DNA of 64,000 nt from Aquanectria penicillioides (GCA_003415625.1 PYIU01000010.1:930001-994000), one strand, 5' to 3'; positions 1 to 11,643 are shown, counted from the first letter of the stretch. The notes: generated by a model from the sequence alone, not told the origin. Program-made: numbers and translations.

Positions 1-836
1 GAGTAAACTTGATGCATTTCACTGGAGTGGGAGTGCCAATCCGCATGGGATCCCTCTCCAGATTGGATAATGCAGAGGGAATCTATCCATAAATATGGAA
101 TATCCAACCGCCGGCAGGTTACGATTGCGTCCCGGAAGCTGACCGGAAGCTGGTCTAACGGGATTTCTTCGCAAAATCGCTCCATATTCTCCGCAGTCAA
201 TAACAAAAAGTCCGGGTTCGGTCCCCAGCAATGGCTCAACGCTGCATAAGCTCCCTCGGGGTGGTCGATGTCTCGAAGAACTAGGCGGGGCGGCTCATTT
301 GAGTTGCCGACTTGAATAAGGCGCTTGGGATACCACCCTTCTTCGCGCGGACCACATTTATCCTCGCACTTGTGAGTGTCTTTGCAACTCTTGAGCCACC
401 CTTTGGCCCTTTCCGCGACTGACTCATGGCCAGTGCTTTCTGGGATAACTTGCTGGGCAGGAAATTCTCTTCGAACCCGACATGGGTCGGTTTCCAAGTC
501 GGCGGCGACAGACTTAATGAACTCATCATATCCAGCTGGCATTTGATCGGCGTCGGAAACATCAACATATGCCACTTCGGCCCAGCCATCAAACCGCCCA
601 GTCTCAACCCTCGGAAACCGAGCGCGAATGCTGATAGCCCAGTGAGGTCGCCAGGCGTCGGACCATTCAAACTTATACTCGAGCGGCGCCGCTGGGTGGA
701 TACCGACGTGCTTTCTGATGGCATGGCAAATTCTACAGCCATTCCGTGCAGCAAAAGCGACGTTCTCTCCCTTTTTATGGTGAAGGCCACATTTGGGACT
801 GTTTTGAAACATGGACAAGCAAACGGCGCAGAGCAT
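1..836 (-). CDS. HET-domain (heterokaryon incompatibility) protein, 3' part outside window
   Basis: An uninterrupted frame runs from an ATG at 836 to the left edge, giving about 278 residues without a stop. The N-terminal 45 residues carry a Cys/His-rich pattern (CAVC, then C, HH, then CRIC) typical of the segment preceding many fungal HET domains. The HET signatures follow in order: a WLKSC..H..C segment, RLIQV, YAALSHCWG, the LP..FRDAI segment, and IPYLWIDSLCIIQ ending near the edge. HET proteins act in non-self recognition and can trigger cell death after hyphal fusion; that role is family knowledge. The start is the first ATG of the frame, just before the Cys cluster. The C-terminal region, and so the exact subtype, is not visible. 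Confidence 0.88.
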   Translation of the reverse strand, partial: MLCAVCLSMFQNSPKCGLHHKKGENVAFAARNGCRICHAIRKHVGIHPAAPLEYKFEWSDAWRPHWAISIRARFPRVETGRFDGWAEVAYVDVSDADQMPAGYDEFIKSVAADLETDPCRVRREFPAQQVIPESTGHESVAERAKGWLKSCKDTHKCEDKCGPREEGWYPKRLIQVGNSNEPPRLVLRDIDHPEGAYAALSHCWGPNPDFLLLTAENMERFCEEIPLDQLPVSFRDAIVTCRRLDIPYLWIDSLCIIQSGEGSHADWHSHSSEMHQVY

Positions 837-1584
837 TGTGCGACGCGAGAAAAAACGCAGGGCAGAAGTCAGATTAGATGAATTGAAAGGCTCTTACTTG
901 GATTGGAAAATCAAGGATGGAGAAAGGGGTCATGATATAAGCTTGCACAGACACCTGATGCATTATGCACGAAGTAAAGGGCTGAGTAGCTGTTGGCTAA
1001 ACAAATGTCTCGCCACATTATACACGTGGTGGGAGCGGGGCTATTTGGGGGCCAAAATTAGGCATCTGGCGAGCAGGGGTCAAAAGTAGAATTATATCCA
1101 CGATTACTGCTGCTTATTGGTGAAAGAGTACTGTCTTACTGCATCCCACATGTAGGAAAGGTTGGTGTTCAAGCATCTCAATATTCGATTACCACAGGAT
1201 ATATGGAAATGCGGTTTCACGTATAGGCACATTCTTCATCAGGCAGCCGGGCTCACCACATCCATACCTGGAGACTCAGCCGCTGCGACTACTGCAACCC
1301 AGTTTCTCTCATCAGTTACTTGAGGAGATTGGAGGTACACGATGGTCCAGTTTAAGTCGTATGTTTATCAATGAAATATGCCACGCTTGGCTAACTTCTG
1401 CTTTAACCATAAGGCTCCCTGTTTACACCGTGCTATAAACAATAAGATTTACACAGTATCCACATCAACATTCATTGCAACGCTAAATGAGGACGGCAAA
1501 TAAGTGTGAAGCACGCGAGAGTGGGAATCGGTCCATTAAGTGGTGCTAATTCAGACCCATAGCCGCAAGCTACGGCAGAAGGTA

Positions 1585-1672
1585 TGAAATAAATCCTTTG
1601 AAGATGCATAACAAGATAGTATTGATGGGCATCTGGATGATCATCAACTTGACATTTATGTCACTAACGAAC
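1585..1672 (+). repeat. 88-bp direct repeat, copy 1
   Basis: Identical over 88 bases to 2025-2112, an offset of 440 bp. It is flanked on both sides by the 15-mer acggcagaaggtatg (1572-1586 and 1671-1685), so the block appears to be a partly collapsed duplicate of the unit that continues to 2112. Confidence 0.95.
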
Positions 1673-2010
1673 GGCAGAAGGTATGCCTTTTGGAACAAAA
1701 GGTTTTTATACCCCCGACCCCCACTCTTCTCGCTCTCTCTCTATTGATTCTTTTGGCCCACTATTCGCCTCATTTGGACTCTCACGTGAAATTCATGTGA
1801 TTTAGTGTCTTCTTCTCTAGTTCATTCTCTAGTTCATTCTCTAGTTCAATTCTCTAGTTCAATTCTCTAGTTCAATTCTCTGCTGGTTGTTTAATGCTCT
1901 AGCTCAATCCTTATACTGCCCCAGTTCTGCAAGCTAAGGTTACGTGGGCCCTGCGCCGTTCATTCACTTGTTCCAAAAGGCTCTAATATAAAACGGCATG
2001 CCTGCTGCTT
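1673..2010. mobile_element. Candidate small inverted-repeat (MITE-like) element
   Basis: Two nested inverted repeats bracket about 330 bp of non-coding DNA. The outer arms, CAGAAGGTATGCC at 1675-1687 and the complement of 1995-2007, match at 11 of 13 bases. The inner arms, GCCTTTTGGAACAA at 1685-1698 and the complement of 1968-1981, match at 14 of 14. There is no coding potential. A clear target-site duplication is not visible, so this could also be the edge of a solo LTR or a simple foldback sequence. Confidence 0.4.
1812..1880 (+). repeat. 12-13 bp minisatellite
   Basis: About five tandem copies of a unit close to ttctctagttcaa with 12- and 13-base variants. They sit inside the candidate inverted-repeat element. 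Confidence 0.85.
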
Positions 2011-2024
2011 GTTTTATTTTCTTG

Positions 2025-2112
2025 TGAAATAAATCCTTTGAAGATGCATAACAAGATAGTATTGATGGGCATCTGGATGATCATCAACTTGACATTTATG
2101 TCACTAACGAAC
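2025..2112 (+). repeat. 88-bp direct repeat, copy 2
   Basis: Exact match to 1585-1672. It lies immediately to the right of the inverted-repeat element, while copy 1 lies immediately to its left. Confidence 0.95.
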
Positions 2113-2518
2113 ACGGGTCATAGTTTGAACTTTGGCGAGTTCAATTTAGACAAAATATTAGAGGGCAATGCTAAAGATACACGATCTTACGGGCACACAA
2201 AAATGTGATGTCGAAAAAAGCATGCATCATTGAACTAACCGAGTACTACCATTCAAGTCGCGATAAGTGACCTGAACCTATTCAGCCATCGGGCTCAATC
2301 GTAATAAACAAGTAACCTCATTCAGACAATTGCCCTTTAGTCTTCTTCAGATTCGACGCAGTTTCTTGTCGTGATTGATATGATCTATAGTGCGAATAAA
2401 ATGATTGTATTTGCTCATGGGAATGATATCTAGTTCTTTGCACAGGCCACTTGCTACAAAGCCTTGACCTATCTCCGGTAGCACCTCTGACTTGCTAGCC
2501 TTGATTTCTCCTCTAGCC

Positions 2519-4337
2519 TCAGATGCTCCGCCTCCCTGTCACTTTCACCTTAATCTGTCCAAGATCAGAGGTGTCAAACCAGGGTCGCTTAGGGCAAGGA
2601 AGAATGTTAGCGCAGTAAGGCACAACGTCTAATGTAGTGGTGTTATACAACTCCATGTCAAAGGAGAGGACAACCCTGGCCAGTGTGATGAACAATTCTG
2701 CATAAGCTAGTCTGCCATGAAGTCAGCACAGTGCCCAGGAGCTAGGTTCGGGGTTTTGAAGAAGCGTACTGCATTCCAATGCACTGTCGAGTCCCTTTAG
2801 TAAAGCTGACGAGGAAGTTTTGAAGGTTCCTTCCCTCCTTCTCTGCGTCGATCCAGCGGTCAGGGTTGAATCTAAACGGTTCGGGATATATGCTTGGATC
2901 GGTGTGAACAAAATACGTTGACTGGCTAACAGTTGTCTGGAATAAAATTTAGACATCTAGAATACCAAAGACTTTATTAAAACTTACGCCTGCCGGGATG
3001 ATGTGGTCCTTGTATTGCAAATGTTCTACTTTTGGAACTCTTGGGAATGGAGTTATTGGCCCAAATGAGAGGCGCACAGACTCCTTGACCACCCCATTCT
3101 ATGATTTTCGTCAACATGATGCACCTGATTATATAAATGAAGTCTACTCACCAGATATTTCAAGGGCTCCAACAGTGATAGAGGAAACTGATTATCGGCG
3201 TGGGCCGGCAAGGTAGCTAGCTCTTCCCGGAGCCTCTCTAGTGTCTCTGGATCATGTAGTAAATAGAACATCGCAACGCTGCAGGCTCTTGCGGTAGTCT
3301 CGGTGCCTGCCATCAATATAGTGGCTGCCTCATTTACCAGACGCACTATCGTCTTCTCGCCTGGAGGAACTAGGGGGTCAATCAGCGCCGACAGAATAGC
3401 GCCTTCAACTTTTGCATTCTCAGGATTATTTGAGACCGACTTCAATTGATTTTCGAAATCTTCTTGAAGACGATGAAGACCAGCCAATGGTGGTAGCAGT
3501 GCCCGCTGCAGCCAAAGTGGCGATTCCCTAATAGATTTAACAAGTCTAGGAAAGAAGCGGGCGATGTGATAGAATCGGCAGACTGCAGAAACTGCTTCGG
3601 TTGCAAAGACTCTAAAATTTGGAACATCCAAATAATCAAAATGTTTCCCATACATCCGTTTACAAACAATATCACCGGTCAATGCCGCAAAAGCATGGTC
3701 GAGATTGACTACCTCACCGCTGGCCATAAAGCCCTCGAATCGCTGAAATAGTTTCGTAACCCGCTCATCGATAATGGGTTGGAAGCTTGTACTTGCCCGC
3801 TTGGAGAAGTACGGGCTCAGGTAGCTGCGGCGGGCTCGATGATGATCGTGGTCAATTGTGGAAATGGTCGACTGGGGGAGGTTAAATGCCGATGTAGTCA
3901 CAGGATCTTTATCAACCTTGCGACTGCCGCTGGAGTAAATCGTGCTGTAATAGGATGGATCGCGAACGTGAACTTCGTCGGGGCCGATACGGATAATTGG
4001 TCCTTTACAGTTATACAGTTAGCTCACCATCACAGACACTTTGTATGGATTCCTTGCCATATTCGTCATGCATTCGACCCATCTCCCAGAGATATCGACC
4101 ACCACCAATCGCATCGAACCAGAATTGGTAGTGTCGGCTGAACGCCGCGAGCTTAGGCCCTGGGATATGTCGAAGGGGGTGCAGGTACAAGTTGTACAGG
4201 CCTTTGCTAAGAGTATACCCGATAATAACCGCTAATCCCACGGCCCATGGAGACCAGGCCTCCGTCAAGGCCTTGATGAGATTCGACATCTTCGGCAGGG
4301 TGGAATTGGTTGTCAACGAGCAAAGACCGCGGTTCAT
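2519..4337 (-). CDS. Cytochrome P450 monooxygenase next to a terpene synthase
   Basis: Five exons (4337-4058, 4002-3152, 3098-2988, 2936-2770, 2711-2519) give 533 residues, normal for a fungal class II P450. Visible landmarks are an N-terminal membrane anchor (WAVGLAVIIGYTL), the proline-rich hinge HPLRHIPGPKL, the I-helix MAGTETT, the K-helix ESVR, and the heme loop FTKGTRQCIGM with its Cys ligand; the C-terminal FDMELYNTT segment confirms the last exon. The first intron appears to be GC-AG, because only the GCAAGG donor restores the family segment EYGPIIRIGPDE. A second Met at 4289 is an alternative start. The sequence recalls the trichodiene-oxygenase-like P450s, so oxidation of the neighbouring synthase's sesquiterpene is a reasonable inference. 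The exact substrate cannot be read. Confidence 0.9.
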
Positions 4338-5462
4338 TCAGCTTCCATAGGGATCAATTAAGCCTTTTCCCGGCCCCCGCCTTGCCAACGGTAGCGAACC
4401 CATTGGCCACAGGGATGGTCGGCTCTCTTAATCGGCACCCCTTCGCCATCATAAGCGGGCAGCTGCGAGGCTAGACCAAGTTCAACTGAAACATTGCGAG
4501 CGAATTCCAGAAGGAGGCGTTCGCGTCAATGGCGCAGTGATGGTGATTTAGATAAGCGGTGAGACCCGATGCGTAATACTCTACAGGTTTGAGTCATGAC
4601 CTTGCTGGATAGGATGGGGCGCGCAGCCTCGGTTCCGCCTCCACGATGCAGATGTCTAGGACTGCGAGGGGCGGGAAATGGCGAGCTGCAGTCTACCCTT
4701 GGTACAATACATTGCATCCTTCGCTTTTGATTGGGCGGTCTGTCAGTCTTGGCCGAATGCACTCGTCATGCTCTGTTGGTTGTTGGTGTGAAGGGCTGGC
4801 GGAAAGTCTCAGCACGGGCAATGCAAGAGGTTGTCTCCACACATGCATGGGACTACGGCAGATATGTACCGCGACGGGTAGAATTTCTTGCATAGGCCTA
4901 CGTCTAGCCAGTCATATTGTGAGATAAATATATGAGCTGTCGCTGCCAACTGCGACTCGGGCTATTGGCCTAGGCTAGTTTGGCTAGTTATCAAGCAGGC
5001 TGCTGTTACGGGAGGCTGCAGAGGAAAGTCCATTGGCTGCCGGTGACAGCACCCTGCTACCATCCTGCACGTCGTTTACCGAGTCAACCCTTGAGCAACC
5101 CGGCGATCGCCTAACTCAGCAATCGACTGTGTCTGTCTCAAGTCCAGAAAATGGCGCATAGCTATCCTGGTCTCTCTTTCGAGGCCATGGTCTAGCCGGT
5201 GGTGACTTTGAGGCAGCCATGAATATTAGAGGTGGTGGCGAACTGTATTGTCAGATAGAGTGGCTGAACTGAATTGGTGCTGGGGGGAGCTGAATAGTCC
5301 CTAGGAGTTGCAATGATACGCTGACAAGCGACTTTGTTGACAGCGTATTACGTCACTAGGTCACAATACGACGAAATATTGAAATCAAAATTGAAGTAAA
5401 ATGTATCCCATATTTGCCCTTCGCTTGTACATCATCAACGTTGCATCGAATAGAATATCATG
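4338..5462. other. Spacer between P450 and terpene synthase
   Basis: About 1.1 kb upstream of the P450 and downstream of the terpene synthase. The short frames here show no family resemblance. It presumably holds the P450 promoter. Confidence 0.6.
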
Positions 5463-6586
5463 CTAGCTAGCCAAGGCACCCTTGCCGCTCAAGGTTCTCC
5501 AAATCCGATTTGCTACCTTCGAAACCTGGGACAAGAGATGATCTGTCTTGGATCTCGATGTTAATGTTCTAACACGGTTAGTTACACTTTCAATCTTCAC
5601 GTGTAGCGTCGTACTCACATGTCCTGATGATAGTCGGCCCGATGCACTATCACTCTGCTCTCACCAAGGGGGAAGAGATCCAGCTCCGAGAGCTTGTATC
5701 GCGATGCATTGATGTGAAAAACAATGTATCCATTTAGAAGCTGGTTAATGTTGTCCAGCGCCTGAACATCAACAGCAAGTATTTCTCGCATACTTCTGAT
5801 AGAATTGACGAGGGCTCTCCGAGTTTCATTCAAAGACTCGATGACTGGAACATTATTCGACCTCGCGTGGTTGTGGATGTAGTTCAATGTCTCAGTCGAC
5901 ACGATGGACTCCTTATAGAAAGAAAGTAAATCGTTGCAGAGATTGAAGAATCGTACCAAGTCAGGAATCGCTGGGAGATATGTGCGGAGGAAGTCGTTTT
6001 CGGAGAAGAAAACTTGGGGAAATGCGAAGCATGCATAGGCTTCACCGATTCCCGACTTTAGGCGCATGTAATATGCAAAGTCTGCCCCGACCATCGTTGG
6101 GTTGCTTTCTTTATGCTCCTCTTCGAATCTCGAGGCGCTGAGAAACTCCAGTGTTGCCTTCACAATCATGTCCCCTATGAAAGGACAGTAGTGATTGCGG
6201 AGAGCGTCCATGACATCAACCAATGTCGCAAGCCATTGATTTGACTGTGATTCTTTCCGAAGAATTCGGACCTGGAAATCTCTCAAATCGGAGAGAATGT
6301 CTTCGCTGATATCTTCAATTATGATTGCTAGTGCGGTATATATCGCAATAAGCTCCACGACCTCTCTTGGAACGAAAGGATATGTTGTTGCTGCTATCCA
6401 GACAGCGGCATCGATCATCGGCATGACTCGCCGAATGGAATCAGCACTAATTCCTCGTGATTGAAAATAGTTGACAACATGGCTTTCCAGAGAAGAATCA
6501 TAAACAGAAGGCACTTCCTTGAACGATATTTCTTGAAGATAGCCCCGGATGATGTCTCGGTATTCTTGTTTCAACGGTGTCGCCAT
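5463..6586 (-). CDS. Tri5-family sesquiterpene synthase (trichodiene-synthase-like)
   Basis: Exon 1 (6586-5619) encodes 322 residues matching the trichodiene synthase superfamily, which cyclises farnesyl diphosphate. The acidic metal-binding motif reads IEDISED, a variant of the usual DDSxDD. The NSE-type motif NDLLSFYKE is intact, and an SRYKLSEL segment near the end corresponds to the RY motif. The frame meets a stop at 5615, but a canonical GTGAGT donor at 5618, an AACTAAC branch site and a TAG acceptor at 5570-5569 add a second exon (5568-5463). This gives 357 residues, nearer the family length of about 370-385. That exon is inferred. The product is unknown: trichodiene, longiborneol or another sesquiterpene are all possible. 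The adjacent P450 suggests a small terpene pathway. Confidence 0.87.
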
Positions 6587-9190
6587 GATGCAGGGTCAGC
6601 ACTCAGCACCGAGCAAGTGGTTGTGGGAGATGAAGGTGAGACTCAAAGAGAATAGATGAAATGTTGATAAAGGTGGAAACACCATGCAAGACCATGAAAC
6701 AATCTTAGTAGAGATCAGTCTGGTCAATTATATTCAATCGTAACTTTGAAACAATGATCCATCCCACGGGACGACCGATGGCAATATTGAAGAAGGTGAG
6801 ACAAAGGTCTTCAGGCCGGGGCGATTCTTGGAATGCTAATGTCTGTTTATCGGCCCAGGATGAAGTCAAGGCGGCTATGATTGGTCTGCGGGTCTACCGA
6901 AACGCATGAGTAGCCGCAGATACGAGGCGTAGCTACACAACCCTTTCGAAAACCCATGGCGTAGCTGAGCATTACCAACTGGAACACCGTGCAATCCTAG
7001 ACAAGAAGGATGACATCTATGCATTGATTAACGCTCAAGTCCCATAATGTACTGAGACAGCAACAACCCGGTTTGGACATCACGTTCGGATAAGAATTAG
7101 ATGTTGGGCAACCATCAGATGCAATTCGGGCAACATGATTTTAGAGAAGCGGTGAACTGCAGATGATTCATTCATTCCACTTAAGCCACGTAGGCAATTC
7201 GGGATAATAGAGGGCCAAGTGATAAAGAATCACCTAATCATTGCATAGATGGATTGTTCTAGGCTGGTGGTGGGTCAGCTCTGTCTCAGATTACGGAGAC
7301 CGCGATGCTGCAGATGGGGTTCCTGCGACGATCCAGTCCACGCGATCTAGCCGCCGGCAACCTGCATGATGATATCCACCCCTGCTGCAGCCGATATCAA
7401 GAAAGTCACATTGCGGTGGCAATGCGGTTAGCGTCCTCTTGCAGCCTGATCATACCCCAGGGCGGCTATTCGGCCGAGCGGAGCGACGTGACACGCGGTG
7501 GTGGTGATGAGACTTGTTTGAACCGTTGAATGGGGCAGAGGGAATTTGAGCTTCGCAATCTAGTTTTCGTCTATTCCAACCCCGCCTGGTTTTTCGTTTC
7601 TCCAGACCGTGTGATAAATGCCCAGAGGAGCTAAATCCGTGCTTATAGACACCGCCATTCAAGCCCAAACTTATCTTGATTGAGTGTCAGCTTTTCCAAT
7701 GTAGCTAGCCCAGCTCTCACTCTCTGCGTATTTACCCCCTTTACTGTGGCAGGCTGAGGGAGTCATCCTGGAATGCAAAAGTTTCAACTTTGAGACATGG
7801 TTTGAGGCGCGAACAAATGTTCGTGATCACATGTTCTTGTTGCTTTCTTCCAACCATTACCCGTTTCGATGTTCTTTGAAGCAACCTGAGAGTTCTACCG
7901 ACCACGTTCTCCTAGCCCAAAACTAGCAACAATATGGATCCTAATTCCAGCGGTCTGCACGTGCAGGAAAATACGTAGCACACCATGGTAGGGCACGCAA
8001 GCCCTGTAGTTGTATTTTGAATGAGGTGCTAGTTGGTAAACGACCATGCGTGTAGTAAATTGATACAACAAACTCTCAGAGGATGTGCTCCACCCACCTG
8101 CGTCAAACCTCACTGCCAACGGATCTTTGCCACTGGTGTTGCATCCATGGCACTACTTCGCGGCGTACCTTTCAGTTCGCATGAATATAGGGTTTTACTT
8201 TAACCAGGGTAGGAAGGTGGTGCAAAATGCGTTGGCGCTTCTCTGTGCATCCTTGCTAGCCACATTTCCGGGATCTAGTCCTCAATACGTCTGAGGCCTA
8301 CGTCGTTCTCGGCTATTCTACTTTATCCATTTATTCAGGGACACACCAAAGCAACATATCAGTTCTTTCAACGGAAGATTGAGTTGTTCGCAGTGGCTAA
8401 CCAATCAAACCAGGTCAGCTTACCCTATGCCCTCCAGCTCGGTGTGTATATCTTGGTTGGTACTCCCTTCCGACAACTAAGGATTACAGAATATCCTGAT
8501 GGTTCGATCGCGCGATGGTTCTGAGAAGAAATCTTGAATTCCCAAGTGTATTCGGAAACAGGGGCAGGTGTTTAAGAGAGCATTGGATAATGATGGCACA
8601 TTGAGCAGGATTACTTAGGCGCTTCACGATTCGAACTATAGTGCTCATTCCGATTTTCCTCTCGCACACGAAGCGACACAGACAAGCATATGGAACAAAG
8701 TACAAAATGTTGCGATGAAGAATGCCCTTTTGCACGAGAACAAATGAAAGTGAATATTCATTCGAAATAGAAGGCGCCCATGCTTTGTCACGGCTTTCCA
8801 CCACCACACTAGAAGGTCCACTAACTATACGGGGTGTCCAAGAGCCTAAATTTACCTATCGACCACGAACGCGGCAGGAGGGGAGATAAACGAATAATTC
8901 CATATTGTCTATTTCACTGGCTAACTAGAAAGTGTGATGCTCAAGTCCTTCGGTAATCAAGGTTAGCGGAGTAACTGGTTGTCCTCATGCAGTTTCGATA
9001 GCTATGCACAACAAAACATCAGGATGCCAAGAAGAATGTATTCCCGCGACAGAGTATTGATTCTGCTGGCATATTTTGCGAGGCACTTTTGAGACATGTT
9101 TCAAGACGATCTATATTGCAGCGTCAATGACATCCCGTCTTTAAAAAAAGAAATGGTGCGTGTTCACCCAAAGTAATCTTCAAGGCAACG
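6587..9190. other. Long stretch without a recognisable gene
   Basis: About 2.6 kb. Only short overlapping frames are present (for example 7305-7529 and 8484-8807), with no family motif and no convincing splice chain. The left end is the terpene synthase promoter. Decayed sequence is possible. Confidence 0.5.
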
Positions 9191-9191
9191 T

Positions 9192-9500
9192 TGTCAGCAT
9201 CATCCCCGTCTCAAGTTTCTCGCTAACGGGGATGAAAATCTTGATCGAGCTGTAGAGAAAATCTTGCAGGATCTTAGACTCGCAATGGAAGAATTTGAAA
9301 AGACCTCGTCGGCCCCGGACAAACTAACGAGCAATACGCATTTCAATAAGCAGACGATGCAATTTGTGAGCCACTGTGGCAGATCCGTCGTTGGGACGCT
9401 AAAGTTTTCCATGGAGCCTGATCGATATAAAATCATCCAGTGTATCAACGAAGATGACACGATGGATATCGCATTTGTGAGCAACGTGCTAAATTGGTAG
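9192..9500 (+). CDS. Unknown short ORF or gene fragment
   Basis: A plus-strand frame open through about 100 codons with a coding-like, charged composition (NLDRAVEKILQDL, then LRLAMEEFEKTSS, later INEDDTMDIAFVSNVLNW before the stop). The first ATG is at 9264; no better upstream start is obvious. The family is not recognised. It may be the last exon of a decayed gene or a small lineage-specific protein. Confidence 0.25.
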   Translation, partial: CQHHPRLKFLANGDENLDRAVEKILQDLRLAMEEFEKTSSAPDKLTSNTHFNKQTMQFVSHCGRSVVGTLKFSMEPDRYKIIQCINEDDTMDIAFVSNVLNW

Positions 9501-9843
9501 CACGCTGCCTACCAAGGTTCCATCCATACCGCAGCGTTATAAAGGCCGCATCTGTCTCCAGAGTAGACATGTGCTTGTCAACATCATCGTCTTGTGTTCC
9601 ACCAGCCACGAAAAAGCAATAACAGAAGATAAGCCATCTGTCTCACATTGCTCTTTTGATAACGGTGAAACAGAGTTACATGCAGCTCTCAGTCCTGACG
9701 CTCCTCAGCATGTTCACCACCCCGCACGTAAGCACCCAATCAGGCGCTTGGTTATTTGCCCGACGACCAAAGGCGATTGCCATGACGCAGTGGCAAATTG
9801 CGCAGAATCTGCCCATCGTCCTCAGCATCAAAACCATCCCGAG

Positions 9844-11193
9844 ATGGCCTACCTCAGCACGCCCAATCATCTCGGCGCTCTGGCGCCCGAGTTGCTGGAT
9901 AGGGTTTTGGACCACCTGGACTCGGTGACCACGCTCAGCAACTTCATCTCTACGGCGCGCTTCGTCCACCGGCGCTTTGAAGGTCGAAAAGCGCCAATTA
10001 TCTGGCGCGTCCTGCAGAACGAGATCGGCCCCGTGTCAATTGATGCCAAATTTCTCACCGAGTTTCCCTACGCAGACCCTGGTAGTGACCCGGAAACCCA
10101 GGCGCCGTACTGGGAGCTCCTCTACACCAAGGCCGCCGAGTATCGGGACATGGTGCGCAATCATGGCCGCAATGTTACTGTGCCAAACTATTCCGAGCTG
10201 GTTGAGCTCTGCACCACGCTTCGCACCATGAGGTTGTTTTCAGACCTCTACATCGCAATGCAATTTGGCTCATTCGATGGCGAGGGCCCAGCCACGGCAT
10301 TGCCGTCGCATACGGAGCGACTCCGAGTTCTTCGCGCCTTTTACCGTCGCCAGATCATCTGCAACGCGTGGGCGCCGACGAAGCGCGAGACTACGTGGAT
10401 CGACGGAGACATGGCCGCCATCGGCAACACCAGCGAGCACCGCGGCGATAGACTCGGCCTCTTCGCTGCCTTTGAGCCCTGGGACCTGCAGCAGATCGAC
10501 CACGCCGATGTCTTTCTCGTACGGCTGCTAACCTCGCTCTGCCGTGCTGCAGAGGAGAAAGAGGTGCCAGAGGTCATCGAAGAGGCTGAGTATGGTCGTC
10601 TTTTCTCCCACATCGACAGTCTGGAAGAATACATGCGCGAGCACCCGACCATCACCGACACTGCGCTTCGTAGCATGATGGCATGGACGAGGCAGGAGGG
10701 CAACGGCGAAATCCTCGCAAACCCTCCCATGTACAGAGACTATGCCAACACATACGTACTGCTTTGCCTTCAGTTCGCCTGGCAGTTCCAGCGGTTAGTC
10801 GGCTTCCCAGATCCGACCAGAGACCGACGCGGCCAGCCATTCATGCCAGACGACGAGGATGGATTGACAGTATCACCCGTAGAGACCATTGACTTCGCCG
10901 GGGATGAGGTTGATTTGCCTCCGTTCGGCTGGGTGGACGCGCTGGGAGGCCGCTACGTCAATTGGTACGGGAGTGCTCTCGTCGAATGCATCCCCAGGCC
11001 GCAGATCCTTGATGAGATGAGATATATCGGGCGATATTTCGCCATACAACGTTGGAGGGACGTCGGGGCTACTTTGTGGGACCAGAAGCGTGTTGAGGCC
11101 TTGAAGGAGTTGAGACAGCCCCGGGCTTTGCAGACAGGATGGCTTCTGCAATGGCCGGAGTCTGCATCTTCCTTTCCTTCCGTTGGAGAATGA
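9844..11193 (+). CDS. F-box-like hypothetical protein
   Basis: Single-exon gene of 449 residues from the ATG at 9844. The same frame is open from 9571, but the upstream 90 codons look non-coding, and the start chosen sits just before the conserved part. The N-terminus LGALAPELLDRVLDHLDSVTTLSNFISTA has the LPxEll..Il..L..l..L pattern of a fungal F-box, which normally recruits substrates to SCF ubiquitin ligases through Skp1. The remaining 400 residues are acidic and helical-looking with no motif I can name. This type is common in fungal genomes, mostly of unknown target. Confidence 0.7.
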   Translation: MAYLSTPNHLGALAPELLDRVLDHLDSVTTLSNFISTARFVHRRFEGRKAPIIWRVLQNEIGPVSIDAKFLTEFPYADPGSDPETQAPYWELLYTKAAEYRDMVRNHGRNVTVPNYSELVELCTTLRTMRLFSDLYIAMQFGSFDGEGPATALPSHTERLRVLRAFYRRQIICNAWAPTKRETTWIDGDMAAIGNTSEHRGDRLGLFAAFEPWDLQQIDHADVFLVRLLTSLCRAAEEKEVPEVIEEAEYGRLFSHIDSLEEYMREHPTITDTALRSMMAWTRQEGNGEILANPPMYRDYANTYVLLCLQFAWQFQRLVGFPDPTRDRRGQPFMPDDEDGLTVSPVETIDFAGDEVDLPPFGWVDALGGRYVNWYGSALVECIPRPQILDEMRYIGRYFAIQRWRDVGATLWDQKRVEALKELRQPRALQTGWLLQWPESASSFPSVGE

Positions 11194-11643
11194 CTTGCGG
11201 TGAACAAATCCAATTTTTTCTTTTCAGGGTTGATACCCTGCCTTTGAAGAATATCTCCGCCTCGGATGGATGAAGCACGGCGATGCGGTTACTAGAAGGC
11301 CAGTATTTTGACTGACCGCGGACGACTGCAATGCAGAAACTACTTTTCCTACACAAGTCTCCATAATACAAATAAGATGGTTTACGTTTAGTTCCTTGCT
11401 TAAGCTTGACTCAACCTACTTGACACTAATAGCCGGAAGCTTATGACATGGCCAGGTTACAAACGCTTCCCCACATAGTTAACCTTGCCAAAGCTTAGCT
11501 GGAAGGGAATTAAGTTATGACCAGGACAGCTAATCCTATTGACTAATTGACAACGTTGTTAAGCACTCATCCTGACTCACCATCACTGCTGAGACCTAGT
11601 GATCATCTGGGGGTTGTAGATTAAAGCGGGGGCTCTCTAGTCC
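11194..11643. other. Intergenic, nothing recognised
   Basis: About 450 bp between the F-box-like gene and the transcription-factor-like gene. No motif or RNA gene is seen. Confidence 0.6.

Larger units (their letters stand above)
837..2518. other. Repeat-rich intergenic spacer
   Basis: No convincing gene is seen in this 1.7 kb. A 92-residue plus-strand frame at 811-1089 overlaps the HET start and resembles nothing known. The stretch holds an exact 88-bp direct repeat, a small inverted-repeat element and a minisatellite, listed separately. The right end is the 3' flank of the P450 gene. Confidence 0.6.

Noticed and set aside
811..1089. 92-codon plus-strand frame overlapping the HET gene start
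   Set aside because: No family motif, antisense overlap with a clear gene, and repeat-rich surroundings; probably chance.
2519..6586. A full trichothecene-type cluster
   Set aside because: Only the synthase and one P450 are present; no acetyltransferase, esterase, Tri6/Tri10-like regulator or Tri12-like transporter is nearby.
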